Of a stretch of DNA of 31,553 nucleotides, positions 8,051 to 17,747 are shown one piece after another. The translations under genes and the position numbers were made by a program. The stretch is taken from the NCBI GenBank assembly GCA_016210495.1, contig JACQUC010000265.1, positions 1-31,553 on the forward strand, in the 5' to 3' direction. The notes under the pieces were generated by a model that had not been told where the DNA came from, searched no databases, and saw nothing but the letters and a program-made list of their open reading frames with translations. Source of the stretch: Chloroflexota bacterium. Lineage in GTDB: Bacteria > Chloroflexota > FW602-bin22 > JACPRP01. How positions within the stretch are numbered: the first letter of the stretch is position 1; the number at the start of each line of letters is the position of its first letter.

Positions 8051-8228
8051 CTGGGATTGTCTTAGGTCAGCTCCATCATCGTGGAGAGATAGACTGGTCA
8101 TCTAATCGTGAAATGCTTGACAAGGTGCGTCACATTATCACGCAGTCGGCGTTGACGGACGGGTGGGGTTCGCTTTTGCCGCCAAGACTGTAACCCCAAG
8201 GTGGGGACAATGAAGATGCCAAACAGCC

Positions 8229-8771
8229 TCAAATCCTCATCCCCAGGTCAAGGCCGGCCCTGATGGCCATCCCCCCTATGCCGGGCTGGTCACAGTCCCC
8301 CACCGCGTAGACCTCCGCCACTTTTCCCTCCAGTGCCTGCACGAGTGTCGGATCGGGACGCGTACCCGCCGCCAGAACCACGGTATCCACCGGTAGGAAA
8401 GACTCGGTTCCGTTCTCGTCACGGTAGGCGAGACCGTCCGCATCGATGCGCGCCACTTGCACCTTCGTCAAGATGATGACCTTCTTCTCCGCCAGGCGCC
8501 GCAGCCCAGGCAAGAAACTGTCCTCGTCCAGCCGAACTTGCGCTCCACCGAAGTAGTCGCGGGGGTAGTCCAGGCACGGCCCTTCCACCACTATCATAGC
8601 CACACCGCCGCGCGCCCGAGCGCCATAGAATCCGATCATCCGCTCTGTTACCTGGCTATCCACGGCATAATGAGTGGGGTAGATACCCATGATAACCCGG
8701 TTCCGCAGCCGAAGTGCTCCAACGTTGCCCGGCTCGAAGAGCTTGCGATACGGCGAATTCTTGACGTTCAT
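8229..8771 (-). pseudogene. Internally deleted OYE/FadH-type NADH:flavin oxidoreductase
   Basis: The frame stays open, but it joins two distant parts of a protein normally about 640-680 residues long. From the ATG at 8771 the first 95 residues (RKLFEPGNVGALRLRNRVIM, then ARARGGVAMIVVEG) are the start of the old-yellow-enzyme barrel. From about 8490-8480 downstream the sequence (KKVIILTKVQVARID, VLAAGTRPDP, YAVGDCDQPG) is the end of the FAD/NAD-binding domain. Most of the barrel, the 4Fe-4S site and the FAD fold are missing. An in-frame deletion of roughly 450 codons explains this. The encoded 180-residue product is unlikely to be an oxidoreductase. An in-frame TTG at 8789 is an alternative start. 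Confidence 0.75.
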
Positions 8772-8889
8772 CTCCACCAACTCCACCAACTGAAATGAGT
8801 CAGGACGTCAGCCCCCGCAAATGTGAACCGAATGCGTCTTCTGCTTTTGGAACCGCGTCGGTCCCGAGACGCCTGCGCAAGCGTAAACC

Positions 8890-9024
8890 TTGATGGCAGG
8901 CAGGTTGCCACGTCCATCTGTTCCTGGCGCGCCCGTTATGGGATCGGCCACGGTGATGGCTGTAGGAAACCTCTGGAATCCAGTCGTTGCAGGCGTTGTG
9001 GCCGCTCTCGGGACATCATTGCTG
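8890..9024 (+). pseudogene. Fragment of a second dedA/VTT gene
   Basis: In this frame SATVMAVGNLWNPVVAGVVA closely resembles the intact DedA at 339-929, which has QATVMAAGALWNPLIVGIVA at the same point. DNA similarity is also visible at ctctggaatcc and ggc.ttgtgg. The similarity covers about 30 codons (about 8935-9024) and then stops. The N-terminal part and the catalytic-region helices are absent, and it lies between two other remnants, so it is a decayed paralogue. Confidence 0.6.
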
Positions 9025-9852
9025 CTCAGTTCTGCGCCTCGCGGAGCGCCAGCCCCGAATCTTGCGGGCAATCACAGCGCAGTAGTGGAATTCCTCGCCG
9101 GCGCTCCAAAGTTGGTGGCACGCCTGAGTCAAACGCAAGACACCCTTGTGAACGTTAAGCCGCCCCACGTACAAGATGTGTCGAGGCTCGACCGTATTCC
9201 GGGGCGGTCCCTCAGGAACCACCAGGGGAGAGCGAAACACGGCAACCTCAAGCGAAGGACGTAAAGCGCTCTTAACCGCGTTGGCCGTGAAGTGGCTGGG
9301 GGAGACCAGGGCATCGGCTGCCAAGATGCAGAACTTCTCCATCTGGAAAATCCAGTACAAAGGGAAACGGTAGCGTGGCTCGTGGACGGCCTGCGCCACC
9401 GCAAAATGGGGGCCACGGAGGTTGACGACCACCGGAACGCGGTCGAGCAGCGTTCGCTCGGTGAGCTTGCGTTGGAGCAGGAAGTAGGGAAAGGCTCCAA
9501 ACTCCGGTGCTTCGATGATGTCTGGGGGTGGAAGTTGCTGCAACAGACCCAGCGCTTTCTCTGCTATCTGATAGCTGAGGGCTGGGGCGTAGGTAAGGAT
9601 GTTGTATGGATAGGACTGGCACGCATCGGGTGGAGTTAACGGATTCGGCCCGGCCGGGGAGCCGAATACAGCGGTGCAGCCAATAAGTCTCGCACCTGGT
9701 GCCATCATCATATCGCATAACTCCGCGGTGGGAGCAACGACAACCACTTCGTGGCCGGCTTCTCCAAGCAACCGGGCGAAATTGGCCATGTATCTGCGTA
9801 TGCCGCCCGCAAAGTCCTGTGGCAATCCCGGGGACAACAGCCAGATGCGCAT
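9016..9852 (-). pseudogene. GT4-type glycosyltransferase, C-terminally truncated
   Basis: The product begins MRIWLLSPGLPQDFAGGIRR, the typical N-terminal nucleotide-fold start of GT4 glycosyltransferases. GIRRYMANFARLLGEAGHEV is the helix after the glycine loop, and HILYVGRLNVHKG (about 228-240) is the beginning of the C-terminal donor-binding domain. Similarity ends near 9085. The remaining 22 codons are unrelated, and the E-x7-E region and most of the second Rossmann domain are missing. Full-length relatives are about 370-400 residues, so the enzyme is probably inactive. It is the last gene of the sulfation operon, 29 bases after the sulfotransferase start of its leftward neighbour, and probably acted on the same polysaccharide or glycolipid. 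Confidence 0.75.
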
Positions 9853-9881
9853 GCTATCAACCTATGACGATTCGTGCACAA

Positions 9882-11108
9882 TCAGCACAGCGGCACTTGC
9901 CCTCTGGCTAACAGCCGATTGACAATCGCGCCAAGAGTTGAGGATAGACGTACGGTTCGTGTCCGCCGCAATGACTGCAGATGCAGCTTATGCCGGTCAA
10001 GCTCCTCTTCCAGGCCCTTGCTTCTGCAGATCTCGGTGGAGTAGGCGCGTTCCAGCCACTCGCACTCAGTCCGCAAGATGTCCATTTGGCGAGCATTCTC
10101 TCTCGTCTCGTCATCCCGCTGCCGGAGTTGCTCCAGCACGCCAAGCCGGCTGGCTTCCATCTCGCCCAGCCACTGCATCAAGTCGCTGACGTTCCGGCAA
10201 AGATCGACAGAAATAGTTTCGCCTAGTTCAGAGGTCACAAGGGATACGAGCACAAATAAAGAGAGGCGACGCAGCGTTTCACCGACGTGCGGATCAGATA
10301 TGGCAAAGAAGTATGTGGAAAAGTGAGACGCATCCAACGAGTATGAAGATGCGTCAACCGGCGCCGCATACGGCAAGTCTGCTGCCGCGTTCAACTGCTC
10401 ATAGAGCCTAGCCGACTCAGGGTGAACCCTTGCCAGCAGGGGCCCAACCCCCGACGTTAGCCGCGCCCTTCGCAACTCGTCGGCATGGTACAGCGAACCG
10501 ACCGCCGATCCGCCAAGTCGTACGTTCAGGCCCAGCTTACGCCTCAACTGTTCACGGAACGTGTCGATGTGATCGACCACGCCGTACGTATGGCAAAGAA
10601 TGCTCGACTCACGATGCCTTTCGTAGAACTCCATCACCCTTGAGCTATAAACATACCACGCTTGGATCCCCCTCGACAGGCCGAGAGCGCGCAAATCGCC
10701 GCGTCGCACGAGGGAAAGCAGCACGTCAAGAGGATGTCTGTACAGCAGGACGAAACGTGGTTCGGGAACAAGCTGGTGCCAGAACTCCAGAAACAAACAC
10801 GTTCGCGGATCCTTCCAGCCCCACATTGCTGGCCCTTCCCGTCTCTTGATCAGCCCGCGAGCCTCTTCGACCTCGCCTGGCGTTGGCTCAAAGACGAACT
10901 CGCTCGTTGGCAAGCCATCGCAGCCGCGAGCCACAAACGCTCGGTCGTGGAATTCGACAAAGTCCGGGTCCTCGAAGTAACCCCGCGGGTTGCCTCTGTC
11001 TGGAGCAATCAGCTTCTCCCCCATGTTGACGCCTCCCTTCTGCAGGAGGCTGGAGACGAGGGACGTTCCGGATCTATGCATGCCAGTCAGGACAATGGCA
11101 TAGGACAA
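9882..11108 (-). CDS. Sulfotransferase with C-terminal coiled coil
   Basis: A 408-residue PAPS-dependent sulfotransferase that would move sulfate from PAPS to a glycan or other hydroxyl acceptor. LTGMHRSGTSLVSSLL (about 7-22) is the 5'-phosphosulfate loop, WGWKDPRT lies at about 96-103, and RFVLLYRHPLDVLLSLVRR (about 118-136) is the 3'-phosphate-binding strand and helix. The last 90 residues (EMEASRLGVLEQLRQRDDET onward) are heptad-rich and end in a basic, membrane-proximal-like helix. The TTG at 11108 was chosen because GGAGGTGA precedes it by 4-5 bases; the longer frame from TTG 11162 has no site. It follows the APS kinase fusion by about 100 bases, consistent with local PAPS supply. The acceptor is unknown. 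Confidence 0.82.
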   Translation of the reverse strand: MSYAIVLTGMHRSGTSLVSSLLQKGGVNMGEKLIAPDRGNPRGYFEDPDFVEFHDRAFVARGCDGLPTSEFVFEPTPGEVEEARGLIKRREGPAMWGWKDPRTCLFLEFWHQLVPEPRFVLLYRHPLDVLLSLVRRGDLRALGLSRGIQAWYVYSSRVMEFYERHRESSILCHTYGVVDHIDTFREQLRRKLGLNVRLGGSAVGSLYHADELRRARLTSGVGPLLARVHPESARLYEQLNAAADLPYAAPVDASSYSLDASHFSTYFFAISDPHVGETLRRLSLFVLVSLVTSELGETISVDLCRNVSDLMQWLGEMEASRLGVLEQLRQRDDETRENARQMDILRTECEWLERAYSTEICRSKGLEEELDRHKLHLQSLRRTRTVRLSSTLGAIVNRLLARGQVPLC

Positions 11109-11207
11109 GAGTTCACCTCCGCCAGAAGATTTCGTTATCCACGTCGAAAGATTCCTGCTCAAACAAAAAGCGCTCCGAGACTGGGCAAACGGACCTTGGC
11201 GCGCCCG

Positions 11208-13120
<1,913 letters not shown>

Positions 13121-13208
13121 TGACCCCTTACCTTCCGCCAAAAAGATGGCACTTGATTGGTCGACCAATGGTTGGTCCACAGTGGGCAGAGCGCCCCCGC
13201 CCCACCCC

Positions 13209-13234
13209 GGGCGGACAGAGACGTCCGCCCCTAC
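13209..13234. repeat. Palindrome ending CCCCTAC
   Basis: GGGCGGAC (13209-13216) and GTCCGCCC (13223-13230) form an 8-bp stem with a 6-base loop, followed by CTAC. It has the same edge as the palindromes at 14825-14845, 14953-14976 and 29309-29332 but a different core. It lies in the leader of the sulfation operon, between its promoter and first gene. Confidence 0.6.
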
Positions 13235-13273
13235 GCATGGATGTCTCTACGGTGCGCAGCGCGTCAGGCAACC

Positions 13274-13282
13274 ATTATAGCA
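13274..13282 (-). promoter_or_regulatory. Extended -10 promoter of the sulfation operon
   Basis: On the minus strand the sequence reads TGCTATAAT, a perfect -10 with the TGn extension. The -35 region is weak, as expected for extended -10 promoters. Start would be near 13267, about 147 bases before the GTG at 13120. It lies just beyond the stop of the seven-heme cytochrome gene, so the sulfation operon appears to be separately transcribed from the cytochrome cluster. Confidence 0.55.
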
Positions 13283-13296
13283 CAGTAAGCGTTTTG

Positions 13297-14679
13297 CTAG
13301 TGGCACGAGCCGGCTGTGGCGCAACTATCTTTGGTCCAGTTGCCGGGGGATTGCCAGGTCACAACCCGTTGCAGGCCGCTGCCGGTGCGGTTGATGTAGG
13401 GGGCACCGTCGTCGTTGAAGCCGAGGAGGTGAGGCCGATTCCAGCCGTGGGGCACGGCCAGGTGGCAGTCCATGCAAACCTTGCCTTTCTTGCCGACCAT
13501 AAAGGCATGGAGGTTCTTGCCTTCGCCGGAGAAGCCGGTCTGCTGGGGGTTACTCTCGTTGGCAGGGTCGGTGTAGACCGCGGCCACGTGGCAGCGGAAG
13601 CAGAGGTCGTTCACGGCACCGTTCCTGGAATTCCTGCCGGTGGTGCGACTCCAATCACCCTTGAGGATGAAGGGCTTGGTCGAGCCGTGCGGGCCCTGCG
13701 GGTCGCCGGCCGTTTCGCTGCCGTGGCAATCGGAGCAATACATCGTGCTTGCCGGCGTGAAACCACCGATCAAAGAGCCGGCGTAGGAGCCGAAGGGGCC
13801 GATGAACGGGTTCTTGCCCGGCGCCTCGACGGGATGGTACGATGCGTTAAGTGTATTGAACTCCTTGGACTGGTCCGTTTCTGGAAAACGCCCGCTTGGC
13901 GAGGTGGGCGGGCTGCTACCATAGGCCCAGGAGGAGTGGCACTTAAAGCACACCTGGTACTCGTACTGGACCGGCCAGATGGGCGCCAGCGTGGGCGACG
14001 TCCAGGGACTCACGTTGGTGGCCGCCACTCCCCACTGATCCTGAAGCGGCCCGGATGCACGGTTGGTGCCCGGGGTGTGCGTGCCGGCGGCCGCGCGGTG
14101 CGGGTTGTGGCAGTCGACGCACTCCACGTGCCGGCTGCTGCCGCTGAAGCTCGCGCCCTGCTTCGTCCGCGCCTCCTCTTTCACGTGGATGCCAGCGGTC
14201 GTATCAATCGGCATCTTGTAGGTCTTTTGAAACTGGGATTTGATATTTGGGGCGCGCGACCCATCGTGGCAACTGAAGCACACGTTCTCCTCGGGCCACC
14301 TATTTTGCAGTGGCCGGCCCTGCGCGACGTGCGTCTTGTGGCACGCCGCGCAAGCATCAGTGCTCGACGCGTATCCGGCGGCGTCGAAGGCGTGCGCCGG
14401 GACGCCCGCGCCGACAGGTGGGGCAGATGGGAGCGCGGCCGCCGCTAGCGGCTGGGGGCTGGTGGCCGTTGGCGTGACCGTGGCCTTGGCATACGTGACG
14501 ATGCTTTCGAGAGACGAGCTGGATTGCGCCTGAATGCCACCTGGCACATCCGCGCCCCAGGACAGCGCGGCGATCAAAAGCGCCGCCCCGACTAGATTGA
14601 CGATCTTGCCATAGGCCAATGGACTGCGATGTCGCAGGTGGAGGTGATCCTGGTTCACGTCTATGTCACCCAATGTCAT
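13297..14679 (-). CDS. Secreted multiheme cytochrome c, seven CxxCH motifs
   Basis: An exported c-type cytochrome of about 460 residues. A basic start and hydrophobic stretch (KIVNLVGAALLIAALSW, about residues 25-41 from the ATG at 14679) form a signal peptide or anchor. Seven CxxCH sites follow: CAACH, CFSCH, CVDCH, CFKCH, CSDCH, CFRCH and CMDCH. The last eight residues are CATAGSCH, a CX5CH that could bind an eighth heme by an unusual motif. No catalytic signature of a nitrite or sulfite reductase is recognised, so an electron-carrier role is likely. The ATG at 14679 is preferred because the upstream TTG at 14721 lies inside a strong hairpin; the exact start is uncertain. It is the last gene of the cytochrome cluster. 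Confidence 0.85.
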   Translation of the reverse strand: MTLGDIDVNQDHLHLRHRSPLAYGKIVNLVGAALLIAALSWGADVPGGIQAQSSSSLESIVTYAKATVTPTATSPQPLAAAALPSAPPVGAGVPAHAFDAAGYASSTDACAACHKTHVAQGRPLQNRWPEENVCFSCHDGSRAPNIKSQFQKTYKMPIDTTAGIHVKEEARTKQGASFSGSSRHVECVDCHNPHRAAAGTHTPGTNRASGPLQDQWGVAATNVSPWTSPTLAPIWPVQYEYQVCFKCHSSWAYGSSPPTSPSGRFPETDQSKEFNTLNASYHPVEAPGKNPFIGPFGSYAGSLIGGFTPASTMYCSDCHGSETAGDPQGPHGSTKPFILKGDWSRTTGRNSRNGAVNDLCFRCHVAAVYTDPANESNPQQTGFSGEGKNLHAFMVGKKGKVCMDCHLAVPHGWNRPHLLGFNDDGAPYINRTGSGLQRVVTWQSPGNWTKDSCATAGSCH

Positions 14680-14691
14680 CCGAGCCGACAG

Positions 14692-14736
14692 GGGCCGCGG
14701 CACGTCTTGGTAGGAGGACAAGACGTGTCGCGGCCC
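14692..14736. terminator. Strong 18-bp hairpin before the seven-heme cytochrome
   Basis: Bases 14692-14709 and 14719-14736 are reverse complements except for one position, with a 9-base loop. There is no U-run on either strand, so it is not a standard intrinsic terminator. It could stabilise an mRNA end, attenuate transcription into the last cytochrome gene, or be a decayed palindromic repeat. Confidence 0.45.
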
Positions 14737-14821
14737 TTGACCCGCAGACGCACGATTTGTCGCAACCCATACGCATCAACTCAAGCTGCTCTTATGCTAG
14801 TAGGCGTTCGAGCATCATAAT

Positions 14822-14976
14822 GTAGGGGCGAACGGCGTTCGCCCCAACGGTCCCTTGATCTGACCGACATGCCCGTACAGCGTGCAAAAGCTCTATCGTA
14901 TGCGCGCTCGTCAGTGTGCATGTGGAATTCCTACATCTGCGTGCCAACGCTGAGGGCGAACGCCGTTCGCCCCTAC
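14822..14976. mobile_element. MITE-like element with self-palindromic terminal repeats
   Basis: The left end begins GTAGGGGCGAAC and forms a perfect 9-bp stem with a 3-base loop (14825-14833 with 14837-14845). The right end (14953-14976) forms an 8-bp stem and ends GTTCGCCCCTAC. The reverse complement of the right end is identical to the left end over about 23 bases. The 107 bases between have no open frame of note. It occupies most of the 372-base gap between the two multiheme cytochrome genes; the rest of that gap is the hairpin at 14692-14736 and unremarkable sequence. Confidence 0.6.
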
Positions 14977-15051
14977 GTTAACTGCGCCTTCTGCAGGTGT
15001 CCTCCAAATCGGCGTTGACTTGACGCACATGAGGTGCCATTTATCGCGCCC

Positions 15052-16677
15052 CTACCACTGGTGGCAGGCCTGGCAGAAGCCTCGGTTATCCATAACCAGC
15101 AACGACGAGCGGCTCTCGCCGATCTGCGCTGGGGTCAAATCCTCGTCCGCCAGGCCACCCAGCGACTTCTTCAGCGCGTACCCGGACATGACGGCGCTGG
15201 TGCCGTGGGCCCTGTGGCAGGTGAGGCAGGTCACGACCTTGTTGTCGTTCGAGGCGTTGCTGGCCAGTCGCAGAGCCGGGAAGGTTCCCGTTCCGCCCGT
15301 GCCCGCGATCGGATTGGTCTCCGGGTTCTGCGATGGCGAGCCCGTGTTGGGGTTGGTCCAGCCATCGTAGGGCATCTCGGTTCTGTGCCGGTAGTGGATG
15401 ACCGAGCCGAAGCCCGTCGTGCTGGCGAGACCGACGCCGGCGCTGTTGGATGGATAGGCCGTGTGGCACCCACCGCAGAAGCTGGAGATTCCCTTGGAGT
15501 TGTCGACGTAGCTCGCGTAGTACTCCTTGATATACTTGTCGGCGGGAGCGCCTGCCTCCAGAGCCCGGTTACCTTCGTTGGCCACGTACGCCGGCGACGG
15601 ATTACTGGCATCTGAATACCAGGCCTTAACGTCGGCCGCATACGTGTTGTTATTGGCACGGGGGTACGTCTTTAGCATACGGTAGTTGGTATTGCCGTGC
15701 GGGTTATGACAACTCGTGCACTGCAACGGCTCGGCCAGCGCGTTCGGGTTCTCACCCGTGTTGGCGGCTTTGCCCGTACCGCCCGCCGCGTAGTTGGTCG
15801 TCTCGGCGCTGCCACCAAACCCCCAGGGGTTCAGGGAATTGTCCGCGGGATTGGCGTTGTGCCGGGACGTCGTCGGCTTCGTGCCCACGAAATTGAAGCC
15901 GCCGCCGTTGAGCACGGGGAGAGTCGGCTCGCCAACCCTCACCTGAGCCCTGACGTTAGCCATCTGTCCGCCCGCGGTGATGGCGACCGCGGTGAGGTTG
16001 GAGGCGCCGGCGGTAGCGCTGGGAGTGACCTTCACGCGCAGGAGAACATAGCCCGTACCGTTGGCCTGCACCGTAACCGAGGTAATCGGCGTTTCGGTCG
16101 GGTTCCCCGGGTTCTCCGCGTCGCTATCGCTGGACGATGTGTGCCGTGTGGTGGCGACGAAATCCGATGCGCCGAAAGAGCCCGCGGCACCCGAGACCTG
16201 GCTATCGGTGGCGGCTAGTCCGGCGATAAAGTCTGCGCCCGTCCTGTTCCTGATACGGACGGTGACGTAGGCAAAGGCGGTGGACGGCCCACTCGGAGGA
16301 ACGGAGAGCTCGCCGTAGGGGGCGAGGCTGACGTAGATGTTGCTGGCGCTGCTGTCCCGAGGGACGACGTTGCCGTCCAGCGAGATCAGGTTGGCAGGAG
16401 TGTACCCGGGCCCCGCCACGCGCACGCCGTCGAGCACGTCCAGCACGGAGCCGGCGCCGTTGTGGCACGTCAGGCACAGCGCGTACTGGCTTTCCGCCTT
16501 GAGCAGCTTTCCTTCGCTCACGCCCTGGTGAACCCTATGGCACGCGGCACAGCGATCCGTCAGGTTGGTGGCATCCCGGTAGTCGCCGTGGGGGCCGCCG
16601 TTGGCCTGCACCACCCCCGGCAGTATCAGCAGCGCGCACGCAGCCGCGGCCAGAAGCCACACGGTCTTACAAGACAT
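15052..16677 (-). CDS. Secreted multiheme cytochrome c, six CxxCH motifs, with inserted beta-rich region
   Basis: A 541-residue exported cytochrome. MSCKTVWLLAAAACALLILP is a signal peptide ending near VQANGG. Hemes 1 and 2 (CAACH, CLTCH) lie within the first 72 residues. A region of about 240 residues without cysteines follows, rich in Thr, Val and Gly (IYVSLAPYGELSVPPSG, VTVRIRNRTGADF), which looks like a beta-sandwich. Hemes 3-6 (CTSCH, CGGCH, CLTCH, CQACH) fill the C-terminal half. The motif spacing suggests an electron carrier or scaffold outside the membrane. Several in-frame ATGs precede 16677 inside a 12-bp tandem repeat, and one at 16707 overlaps the stop of the NHL gene (TGATG), so the two genes are coupled. 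Confidence 0.85.
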   Translation of the reverse strand: MSCKTVWLLAAAACALLILPGVVQANGGPHGDYRDATNLTDRCAACHRVHQGVSEGKLLKAESQYALCLTCHNGAGSVLDVLDGVRVAGPGYTPANLISLDGNVVPRDSSASNIYVSLAPYGELSVPPSGPSTAFAYVTVRIRNRTGADFIAGLAATDSQVSGAAGSFGASDFVATTRHTSSSDSDAENPGNPTETPITSVTVQANGTGYVLLRVKVTPSATAGASNLTAVAITAGGQMANVRAQVRVGEPTLPVLNGGGFNFVGTKPTTSRHNANPADNSLNPWGFGGSAETTNYAAGGTGKAANTGENPNALAEPLQCTSCHNPHGNTNYRMLKTYPRANNNTYAADVKAWYSDASNPSPAYVANEGNRALEAGAPADKYIKEYYASYVDNSKGISSFCGGCHTAYPSNSAGVGLASTTGFGSVIHYRHRTEMPYDGWTNPNTGSPSQNPETNPIAGTGGTGTFPALRLASNASNDNKVVTCLTCHRAHGTSAVMSGYALKKSLGGLADEDLTPAQIGESRSSLLVMDNRGFCQACHQW

Positions 16678-16678
16678 T

Positions 16679-16709
16679 CTCATCACCACTCTCATCACCA
16701 CTCTCATCA
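16679..16709. repeat. 12-bp tandem repeat at a translation start
   Basis: CTCATCACCACT is present twice in full (16679-16690 and 16691-16702) plus a 7-base partial copy. On the minus strand each unit contains ATG in frame with the cytochrome gene, encoding the repeat MRVV. The unit length is a multiple of three, so gain or loss of copies keeps the frame and changes only the N-terminus and the distance to the upstream gene. Confidence 0.7.
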
Positions 16710-17747
16710 GTAGTGCCACATCTGGACTCGGTTGTTGCCCCAGTCGGCTACCCAGACCCGTCCTCTTCTATCAACGGTGATTCCATTGGGGTATCGGAAC
16801 TGTCCGTCGTCCACGCCACCGATGCCAAAGGAGAACAGGAACTGGAGCTGATCGCCGGTTTGAAAGACCTTGACGTCGTGGCTGGCGGCGTCGACAGCGT
16901 AGAGGCGGCCGAGGTCATCAATTCCCATGCCCCGCGGCAGAGCCACGCCTCCTCTTGGATCGGCCGCCGGCAGCTCCCCGATGGCCGTGCCACCGGCGTC
17001 GTAGATAACTATCCGCGCGTTATTGCTGTCGCTGACGTAAGTTCGACCCGAGTCATCCCGGACGGCCGCCGTGGGGAAATCAAGCCTGCTGTTCGCCGGC
17101 CCGGCGAGCAATCTCTGCTGCACCTCCTCGTTGGAGGCAAAGACAAGCACGCGATGGGCGTTGCTTCGAATGTCAGTCACTGCCAGCAGGCCGTTGCGCT
17201 GGGCCTGAATGCCCAACGGCACCCAGCCGCCTTCTGCTTCTTCCGGTTGATAAACGCCCAGGAACGCTCCGTTGCGATCGTACATCAGGACACCCGGGCG
17301 CATGCGGTCGCTGACGTAGACTCGCTCGTCGTCGCCGACGGCGACGTAGAACGGTTTGCGGATGGCTCTGGTGGTGTTCGGCGGCACCAGTGTCCCCAGG
17401 AGCCTTCCCGAGATGTCGAAGGCTTTGGTTACCCTTTCTCCGTCGCCTTCCGTGACATAGATGCGCTCGCCATCAGGGCTGACGGCCACCGCGTTGGGCC
17501 CGTTGACGTCGAAGATCGACCCGGCGTAACGGGGCGGCATCCCCTGGGCGATAAATGAAGCACCAGGCAGAATCTGCGGCAAGGCCCTGCGCGTCTGCGC
17601 ATACCTGATCGTGCTGAAGAGGGACCACGTCGTCGCGAACAACAGGACCAGCATCACGATAAAGGCCAGTTGTCTGTGGAGTCGCGAGCGGGTCCTGGGC
17701 GATACGCGCTGAGAAAAGGCTCCCACTCCCAATGCTTCCGTGCTCAC
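16707..17747 (-). CDS. Membrane-anchored NHL-repeat beta-propeller protein
   Basis: A 346-residue protein. A single membrane helix lies at about 26-46 (LAFIVMLVLLFATTWSLF), then about five to six NHL/SMP-30-like blades fill residues 75-346. Typical blade signatures are NAVAVSPDGERIYVTEGDGERV, YVSDSNNARIVIYD and YPNGITVDRRGRVWVADWGNNRVQMW. NHL propellers bind proteins or polymers and often accompany multiheme cytochromes in clusters for electron transfer outside the cell. The GTG at 17747 has GGAGGTG six bases upstream and overlaps the TPR stop (GTGA). It has no catalytic signature and is probably an assembly or scaffold factor on the outer face of the membrane. Confidence 0.8.
   Translation of the reverse strand: MSTEALGVGAFSQRVSPRTRSRLHRQLAFIVMLVLLFATTWSLFSTIRYAQTRRALPQILPGASFIAQGMPPRYAGSIFDVNGPNAVAVSPDGERIYVTEGDGERVTKAFDISGRLLGTLVPPNTTRAIRKPFYVAVGDDERVYVSDRMRPGVLMYDRNGAFLGVYQPEEAEGGWVPLGIQAQRNGLLAVTDIRSNAHRVLVFASNEEVQQRLLAGPANSRLDFPTAAVRDDSGRTYVSDSNNARIVIYDAGGTAIGELPAADPRGGVALPRGMGIDDLGRLYAVDAASHDVKVFQTGDQLQFLFSFGIGGVDDGQFRYPNGITVDRRGRVWVADWGNNRVQMWHY

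Noticed and set aside
8101..8160. Promoter with TTGACA near 8115
   Set aside because: No acceptable -10 box lies at a proper distance and no plus-strand gene follows.
14692..14736. Standard intrinsic terminator
   Set aside because: The stem is strong, but neither strand has a following U-run, so only a hairpin of uncertain role is reported.
14822..14976. CRISPR array
   Set aside because: The repeats are inverted, only two copies occur, and there is no regular spacer pattern; no CRISPR array or cas gene was seen anywhere in the window.
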